Below, piece by piece: positions 13,403 to 17,813 of a DNA stretch of 17,813 nt; the stretch's first letter is position 1; each line of letters starts with the position of its first letter. Below the pieces are notes generated by a model. It had not been told where the DNA came from. It worked only from the letters and a program-made list of their open reading frames with translations, and searched no databases. The position numbers and the translations under genes were made by a program. Source of the DNA: Enterobacteriaceae bacterium UBA2655 (GTDB taxonomy: Bacteria > Pseudomonadota > Gammaproteobacteria > Enterobacterales > Enterobacteriaceae); the NCBI GenBank assembly GCA_002359495.1, contig DENB01000044.1:1-17813 (forward strand), in the 5' to 3' direction.

Positions 13403-13915
13403 ATGAGCACCACTTATGAAGAGAACTATCACGACTGGCTACGCGATGCACACGCCATGGAAAAACAGGCAGAAACCATGCTTGATAAGATGTCCCAGCG
13501 TCTGGAGCACTACCCGGACCTGAAAGCGCGCATCGTGCAGCATCTCGAAGAGACGAAACAGCAGCAGGCACTGCTGGAGCAGATCCTCGACAACCACAAC
13601 ATTTCTCACTCCTCGATGAAAGATGTGATGGGGAAAATGTCGGCGGTAGGCCAGGCGATGGGCGGCATGTTTACTTCTGATGAAGTGGTAAAAGGCTCCA
13701 TCAGCAGCTACGTGTTCGAGCAGTTCGAAATCGCCAACTACACCGCGCTTATCGCCACCGCCAAGCTGGTCGGCGACAACGAAGGCATGCGTATTCTGGA
13801 ACAGATCCGCGATCAGGAGATCGCCATGGCGGAGTGGGCTTACACGCATCTGCCGAACGTGACGGAGCAGTTCCTGATGCGCTCGGCCGAGCCGGGCACC
13901 GAAGCGAAAAAGTAA
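13403..13915 (+). CDS. yciE: Ferritin-like stress protein YciE (DUF892)
   Basis: A 170-residue DUF892 protein and paralogue of YciF. It matches E. coli YciE (168 residues) closely: YHDWLRDAHAMEKQAE near the N-terminus, SDEVVKGSISSYVFEQFEIA around residues 92-111, and a C-terminus ending EAKK. The ferritin-like helical bundle has acidic residues at E20, E49/E50, E106/E109 and E139. GGGAG 8 bases upstream supports the start. It is the last gene of yciFE, closed by a strong terminator at 13969-14003. A role in stress protection or iron handling is presumed from the family only. Confidence 0.95.
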   Translation: MSTTYEENYHDWLRDAHAMEKQAETMLDKMSQRLEHYPDLKARIVQHLEETKQQQALLEQILDNHNISHSSMKDVMGKMSAVGQAMGGMFTSDEVVKGSISSYVFEQFEIANYTALIATAKLVGDNEGMRILEQIRDQEIAMAEWAYTHLPNVTEQFLMRSAEPGTEAKK

Positions 13916-13968
13916 ATCCACGCTCGCTTACGCCGGTCAGGCTGACGGCGTCATCCTCAGCGTCAAAC

Positions 13969-14003
13969 TGCCTCAGCGGCTCCCCCTGCGCTGAGGCATT
14001 TTT
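13969..14003 (+). terminator. Rho-independent terminator after yciE
   Basis: TGCCTCAGCG (13969-13978) pairs perfectly with CGCTGAGGCA (13989-13998) around a 10-base loop, followed by TTTTT. A second, imperfect hairpin (CGCCGGTCAG / GCTGACGGCG) sits just upstream at 13931-13950. It closes the yciFE operon. Confidence 0.9.
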
Positions 14004-14056
14004 CTGTTATTTGCCGCGTGCAGCGTTTACCATGCTTTTCCTATGGAGGAGAGGCG

Positions 14057-14812
14057 ATGGCGACAGAAAACGATAACGGCGGTTCGCAGGTTATTGCCCG
14101 CGCGGCGGCCATATTAAGGGCGCTGGAGCAACAGCCGCAGGGATTGACGCTCTCTGCGCTGGCGCGCGCCACCGCGCTGCCGCGCACCACCGTGCATCGG
14201 CTGGTGGGATCGCTGGAAGCGCAGCAGCTGGTGATCAACGGCGACGACGGCGTCCGGCTCGGCCCGGCGCTGCTGAGACTGGCGGCGTCGGCGCATACCG
14301 ATATGATCTCGCTGGCGCGCGGCAGCATTGAGAAGCTGGGCCGGAAAACGCGCGAAACGGTCGATCTCTGCGTGTTTCGCGGCACCCATTCGGTTTCCGT
14401 GGATCAATATCCCAGCGACCAGGAGCTGCGTGTGGTTTCCGCAATCGGCACTGCGTTTCCCGTACATACTACCGCGCACGGCAAGGCGCTGCTGGCGGCC
14501 TTGCCGACAGCGCAGCTTGAGGCATTGCCGGCGCCTTTCGAGCGCCGTACTCCTCACACCCTGACGAGCAAAGAAGCGTTACTGGCCGATCTGGCGGCGG
14601 CGCGCGAGCGCGGCTACGCCCTTGACCAGCAGGAGCATGCGCCGGGCGTCTGCGGCCTTGGCGTCTGGCTGGATACCGGACTCGCCGAACACTACGCCAT
14701 CGCGCTGGCGGTGCCCGCGTTGCGCTTTCAGGAGACCTTTCCGCAGCTGCTGTCGGCCCTGATGCAGTGTCGGGCGGAGATCGTCTCGCTTATCGGCGGC
14801 GCAGCGTCTTGA
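14057..14812 (+). CDS. IclR-family transcriptional regulator
   Basis: A 251-residue regulator. The N-terminal winged helix-turn-helix covers about residues 12-62 (LSALARATALPRTTVHRLVG), and the C-terminal GAF-like ligand domain has the usual HGKALLA (141-147) and RERGYALD...GVCGLGV (184-203) signatures. IclR proteins sense small acids or aromatics and commonly control catabolic operons. The start at 14057 is chosen because GGAGGAGAGG lies immediately upstream (14045-14054); a longer in-frame GTG near 14018 would read through that ribosome site. It follows the yciE terminator, so it has its own promoter, and overlaps the TetR gene by 4 bases. Its target is unknown; the downstream decarboxylase and esterase are possible. 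Confidence 0.93.
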   Translation: MATENDNGGSQVIARAAAILRALEQQPQGLTLSALARATALPRTTVHRLVGSLEAQQLVINGDDGVRLGPALLRLAASAHTDMISLARGSIEKLGRKTRETVDLCVFRGTHSVSVDQYPSDQELRVVSAIGTAFPVHTTAHGKALLAALPTAQLEALPAPFERRTPHTLTSKEALLADLAAARERGYALDQQEHAPGVCGLGVWLDTGLAEHYAIALAVPALRFQETFPQLLSALMQCRAEIVSLIGGAAS

Positions 14813-15456
14813 CGCAGAACGCGACGCCGCGCCGCGGGCGGCCCGCCGTACCGGAAGCGGAGCTGCGCGCCAAAATCCAGCAGGCGGCGTTTCAGCTGTT
14901 GCAGGATAAGGGCTACGCGGCGGTCAGTATCGACGAAATCGCGCGCATGGCGGGCGTCGCCAAGAAAACCATCTACCGTTTCCACAGCAATAAAGACGCG
15001 CTGATCGAAGAGATCATTCTCGACTGGTCCTCTACCAATCTGCTGCCCGAGCTGGCGCAACCCCGCGACGCCGGAGAGGTGATAGCAGCGCTGGAGCAAT
15101 TTTTTCTGCGGCTGGCGGAGCGCGTGCTCTCCATGCGTCAGGTGGCGCTGTATAAGTTTTTGCAGTCGGGCATTGAGGACAAAGAGAAATTTCTGCGCAT
15201 CTGGCGCGACAACGGCATCGAAAACGCGGCGAAACAATTAAACGCGTGGTTCGAGCAGGCGCGCCGACAACAGCTGATTCACCCCGACTGGCCTGTCGAC
15301 GCCGCCCAGTATCTTCAGGCGATGATTATCGCCCCTTCGCTGCGCGATATCTCGCTCGGCCTGCATCCGCCGGTGCCGGAGTGGGATATCCGTCCGCGCA
15401 TTCGCCAGACGCTGCGCTTTGTCGCGCCGATGCTGCTGGCGCCGCCCGTCCGCTGA
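14809..15456 (+). CDS. TetR-family transcriptional regulator
   Basis: A 215-residue repressor-type protein from the TTG at 14809. The N-terminal TetR helix-turn-helix is clear: AFQLLQDKGYAAVSIDEIAR, then AGVAKKTIYRFHSNKDALIE (about residues 27-67), preceded by the frequent RRGRP basic arm. The C-terminal ligand domain has no recognisable signature. The start is uncertain: TTG 14809 gives a TTGA overlap with the IclR stop and a natural N-terminus, whereas GTG 14767 would add 14 residues lying inside the IclR gene. No strong ribosome site precedes either, consistent with coupled translation. A palindrome 66 bases after its stop, in front of the decarboxylase gene, is a likely operator. Confidence 0.92.
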   Translation: MTQNATPRRGRPAVPEAELRAKIQQAAFQLLQDKGYAAVSIDEIARMAGVAKKTIYRFHSNKDALIEEIILDWSSTNLLPELAQPRDAGEVIAALEQFFLRLAERVLSMRQVALYKFLQSGIEDKEKFLRIWRDNGIENAAKQLNAWFEQARRQQLIHPDWPVDAAQYLQAMIIAPSLRDISLGLHPPVPEWDIRPRIRQTLRFVAPMLLAPPVR

Positions 15457-15521
15457 TCGATTTTCATACTTTGTAACTTTTATCCTCAGGCCGTCGGCAA
15501 GCAGAGCTTGATCTCATTTTA

Positions 15522-15538
15522 GAAACGTATATCGTTTC
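15522..15538. promoter_or_regulatory. Palindromic operator candidate GAAACG-TATAT-CGTTTC
   Basis: Perfect 6-base arms around a 5-base AT centre, 33 bases before the decarboxylase ATG and 66 bases after the TetR stop. Size, symmetry and location within the 114-base promoter gap fit a TetR-family operator. TTGATC at 15509-15514 could be the -35 element of a promoter overlapping it. Confidence 0.5.
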
Positions 15539-15570
15539 CTAATTAACTCCCGACTCCAGCAGGAATAATC

Positions 15571-16656
15571 ATGTCTAATCAGCGCAGAGATTTTTTACGC
15601 AATGCGGCGGCCAGCGCCGTGGTGGCAGGCAGTGGAATATTGAGCGGCAGAACGCTGGCGGCCGCGCCGGCGTCGGAAGCCCTGGTAACGCGCAGCGCGC
15701 CGCAGCGCGTCATCGCGCTGGAAGAGCACTTTATTCTGCCGGAGTTTGTCGATTACCTGGCGGAGACGAAGCAGAACATCCGGCCGGAGCTGTTCGACAA
15801 GGTGGTGCCGGTGCTTTCCGATTTCGGCACGGGCCGTCTGAAGGTGATGGATAAGAACGGCGTCGATTTCGCCGTGCTGTCGCTCTCCGGCCCGGGCGTG
15901 CAGATTGAACCTGATACGGCGCGCGCGGTTCGTCTGGCTCGCTACGCCAACGACCGGCTGGCGACGGAGATCGCGAAGCAGCCGACGCGCTATGGCGGCT
16001 TCGCCCATCTGGCGATGCAGGATCCGAAAGCGGCGGCGGACGAGCTGGAGCGTTGCGTCAAACAGCTTAAGTTTCAGGGCGGCATGATCAACGGCGAAAC
16101 GCTGGGCGTCTATCTCGACGACCGCCGCTACGATGTTTTCTGGCAGCGGGTCGAGCAACTGGGCGTGGCGATCTATCTTCATCCCGGCAACCCGCCGGAT
16201 CGTCCGCACATGTACCAGGATCATCCCGACATGTGGGGACCGACCTGGAGCTGGGCGGTAGAGACCTGCAGCCACGCGATGCGGCTCATCTTCAGCGGCA
16301 CGTTCGATCGTTTTCCCGGCGCGAAAATTATCCTCGGCCATATGGGGGAAACCTTGCCGATCCAGCTATGGCGTCTCGACAGCCGACTGAAAATCAGCAA
16401 CGCTAAATATCAGATCAAACGGGAACCCTCCTGGTACGTGCGCAATAATATCGCGATTACCACATCCGGCGTCTGTTCCGACAGCGCGTTGCGCTGCGCG
16501 CTGGAGGCGATGGGGCGCGACAACGTGATGTTCTCGATCGATTACCCGTTTGAAAGCAGCGAAACGGCGGTCAAATGGCTGCGCGAGGCGGACGTCAGCG
16601 ACGCCGATCGTCAGGCGGTCGCCTGGCGAAACGCCGCGCGCATTCTCAAACTTTGA
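15571..16656 (+). CDS. Tat-exported amidohydrolase, resorcylate/dihydroxybenzoate decarboxylase family
   Basis: A 361-residue metal-dependent amidohydrolase (amidohydrolase_2/ACMSD type). It begins with RRDFLRN and a hydrophobic stretch ending near ASRTLAAA-like small residues (about 26-33), a twin-arginine signal, so the enzyme should be folded in the cytoplasm and exported. The mature part aligns by eye with gamma-resorcylate and 2,3-dihydroxybenzoate decarboxylases: metal ligands E51 and H53 in ALEEHF, H204 in YLHPGNP, H257 in LGHMGE and D324 in SIDYPFE, plus the GPTWSWAVET segment. These enzymes remove CO2 from hydroxybenzoates without oxygen. AGGA lies 7 bases before the ATG. It is followed after 14 bases by the carboxylesterase. 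Export is unusual for such decarboxylases; a hydrolase function is also possible. Confidence 0.88.
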   Translation: MSNQRRDFLRNAAASAVVAGSGILSGRTLAAAPASEALVTRSAPQRVIALEEHFILPEFVDYLAETKQNIRPELFDKVVPVLSDFGTGRLKVMDKNGVDFAVLSLSGPGVQIEPDTARAVRLARYANDRLATEIAKQPTRYGGFAHLAMQDPKAAADELERCVKQLKFQGGMINGETLGVYLDDRRYDVFWQRVEQLGVAIYLHPGNPPDRPHMYQDHPDMWGPTWSWAVETCSHAMRLIFSGTFDRFPGAKIILGHMGETLPIQLWRLDSRLKISNAKYQIKREPSWYVRNNIAITTSGVCSDSALRCALEAMGRDNVMFSIDYPFESSETAVKWLREADVSDADRQAVAWRNAARILKL

Positions 16657-16670
16657 GCCTGAGCGGGAAG

Positions 16671-17813
16671 ATGGAAAAAGGATTTATTCGGTTCTGGCCG
16701 ATCGGCGCGGCGCTGACGGCAATCGTCATCCTGGGCGGAATTATTATTCAGCGCGTGCTGGCGCGGGAGAGCGGGGATCTGATTGTGCCCACGCTCTACG
16801 GCGAAGTGCAGGGAAAATCGTTGCGGGCGACTAACGCCTGGCTTGGCATTCCCTACGCCGGCGCGCGACGCTGGCAGCCGCCGCAGGCGCCGGAAAAGTG
16901 GGACGGCGTAAAGCCAGCCTTTCAGTTCGGCGCGGCCTGTATGCAGCTTCCGCCGGATAAAGGGGCCGAGGCGGCACTGGCTCACGGCGCGATGAGCGAG
17001 GATTGCCTGACGCTGAATGTCTGGCGTCCGAAGGGAAGCGAACAGAGCCTGCCGGTGATGGTCTGGATCCACGGCGGCGCCTTTCGTCTCGGCAGCTCGT
17101 CGCTGGCGCTCTATAACGGCGAAGCGCTGGCGGCGAAAGGGGTGGTGGTGGTCTCCATCAACTATCGTCTCGGCCCTTTCAGCGTTTTTCCGCATTCGGC
17201 GCTGCGCGACAAGGCGATGAATTTCGGCCTGCTCGATCAGGTTGCGGCGTTAGGCTGGGTAAAGCGCAACATCGCTTCGTTCGGCGGTAATCCCGATAAC
17301 GTCACGGTTTGGGGCGAATCGGCGGGCGGCGCGTCGGTGGGCTATCTGATGACCTCGCCGCTGAGCCGCGGCCTGTTCAATAAGGCGATTATTCAATCCG
17401 GCGCGCTGGATCTGCCGGAGCTTGACCACCAGCAGGCGCAGGCGGCGCTGGAGCGCGTGCTGCCTGCCGATCTGCGGGCGAAAAACGCGCAGCAGCTGCG
17501 CGCGCTGCCTGCGACGCAATTGCTTCATCTGCCGCTGAGCAAAACCGTGACGATGCCGATCGTTGACGGCGTCTCTCTGACGGAGAAAACCTGCAGCGCC
17601 TTCGCCGCAGGCCATCTGCATAAGATGCCGCTGCTGATCGGCAGCAACGATTATGAGGCGGGCTTTTTCCCGCCGCAGTGGGCGGCCTCGGTGCCGGCGA
17701 AGCTGGGCGCGCTTTGGCCGCAGGCCAGAGCGCTGACCGACGGCTACGGCAGCGGACGCGACGACCTGCGCGCCGCGCAAATCGCCACCGACAAGTTCGC
17801 CACGCTGAATACC
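16671..17813 (+). CDS. Type-B carboxylesterase, N-terminally membrane-anchored (partial, C-terminus off window)
   Basis: An alpha/beta-hydrolase of the carboxylesterase/para-nitrobenzyl esterase family, which cleaves carboxylic esters. 381 codons are present; the family is usually about 500 residues. Residues 9-26 form one hydrophobic span (PIGAALTAIVILGGIIIQ) after a short charged start, so it is a signal anchor or uncleaved signal, placing the enzyme outside the cytoplasm. Seen are the family segment SEDCLTLNVW, oxyanion motif HGGAF, nucleophile S217 in GESAGG and probable acid E329 in SNDYEAG; the catalytic His lies beyond the right edge. GGGAAG stands directly before the ATG. It is 14 bases after the decarboxylase, probably the same operon and compartment. 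The substrate is unknown. Confidence 0.9.
   Translation, partial: MEKGFIRFWPIGAALTAIVILGGIIIQRVLARESGDLIVPTLYGEVQGKSLRATNAWLGIPYAGARRWQPPQAPEKWDGVKPAFQFGAACMQLPPDKGAEAALAHGAMSEDCLTLNVWRPKGSEQSLPVMVWIHGGAFRLGSSSLALYNGEALAAKGVVVVSINYRLGPFSVFPHSALRDKAMNFGLLDQVAALGWVKRNIASFGGNPDNVTVWGESAGGASVGYLMTSPLSRGLFNKAIIQSGALDLPELDHQQAQAALERVLPADLRAKNAQQLRALPATQLLHLPLSKTVTMPIVDGVSLTEKTCSAFAAGHLHKMPLLIGSNDYEAGFFPPQWAASVPAKLGALWPQARALTDGYGSGRDDLRAAQIATDKFATLNT

Noticed and set aside
14018..14056. Extended N-terminus for the IclR protein
   Set aside because: It would translate the GGAGGAGAGG ribosome site itself; the ATG at 14057 is well placed after it.
15595..16341. A 248-codon minus-strand frame opposite the amidohydrolase
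   Set aside because: It is a shadow of a gene with all its metal ligands intact; no ribosome site or domain was seen.
1..17813. Horizontally acquired island, prophage or mobile element
   Set aside because: No integrase, transposase, tRNA-flanking repeat or sharp base-composition shift in coding DNA was seen; AT-rich stretches coincide with promoters.

Overview
The window looks like a chromosomal segment of an enterobacterium. The yciG-yciF-yciE stress cluster closely resembles that of E. coli, an AraC-family regulator shares E. coli YqhC motifs, and GC-rich coding DNA is separated by AT-rich promoters with strong Shine-Dalgarno sites. A Pantoea/Mixta/Erwinia-like genus would fit, but this is an impression and not a phylogenetic result. 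I see no rRNA, tRNA, insertion sequence, CRISPR array or phage gene.

Layout: (1) 1-3091, minus strand: paoA-paoB-paoC, a three-subunit molybdenum/FAD/Fe-S aldehyde oxidoreductase; paoC runs off the left edge. The iron-sulfur subunit has no Tat signal, so this version is probably cytosolic, unlike E. coli PaoABC. (2) 3339-4265, plus strand: a YqhC-like AraC regulator transcribed divergently from pao. (3) 4291-5505, minus strand: a zinc alcohol dehydrogenase of the glutathione-independent formaldehyde dehydrogenase type. (4) 6000-11781, plus strand: a tightly packed four-gene operon. It encodes a ForC-like molybdenum formate dehydrogenase with a Cys-Gln active site, a DUF1641 protein (ForE-like), and both subunits of a short cytochrome bd-type quinol oxidase. 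(5) 12170-13915, plus strand: yciG (54 codons), then yciF and yciE, with clear terminators. (6) 14057-15456, plus strand: an IclR regulator overlapping a TetR regulator. (7) 15571-17813, plus strand: a Tat-exported amidohydrolase of the resorcylate/dihydroxybenzoate decarboxylase family and a membrane-anchored type-B carboxylesterase cut by the right edge.

The most notable system is the forC-forE-cydA-cydB operon. ForCE enzymes of Bacillus subtilis pass electrons from formate to menaquinone. Here the same catalytic pair is translationally coupled to a quinol:O2 oxidase, so one transcript could encode a complete formate-to-oxygen respiratory chain. The formaldehyde dehydrogenase-like gene fires away from the same 494-bp intergenic region, suggesting a formaldehyde -> formate -> CO2 route with electrons ending on O2. 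The neighbouring aldehyde oxidase and its YqhC-like regulator, and the esterase/decarboxylase pair further right, fit a general theme of aldehyde and aromatic-compound handling. This theme is inference from content and order only.
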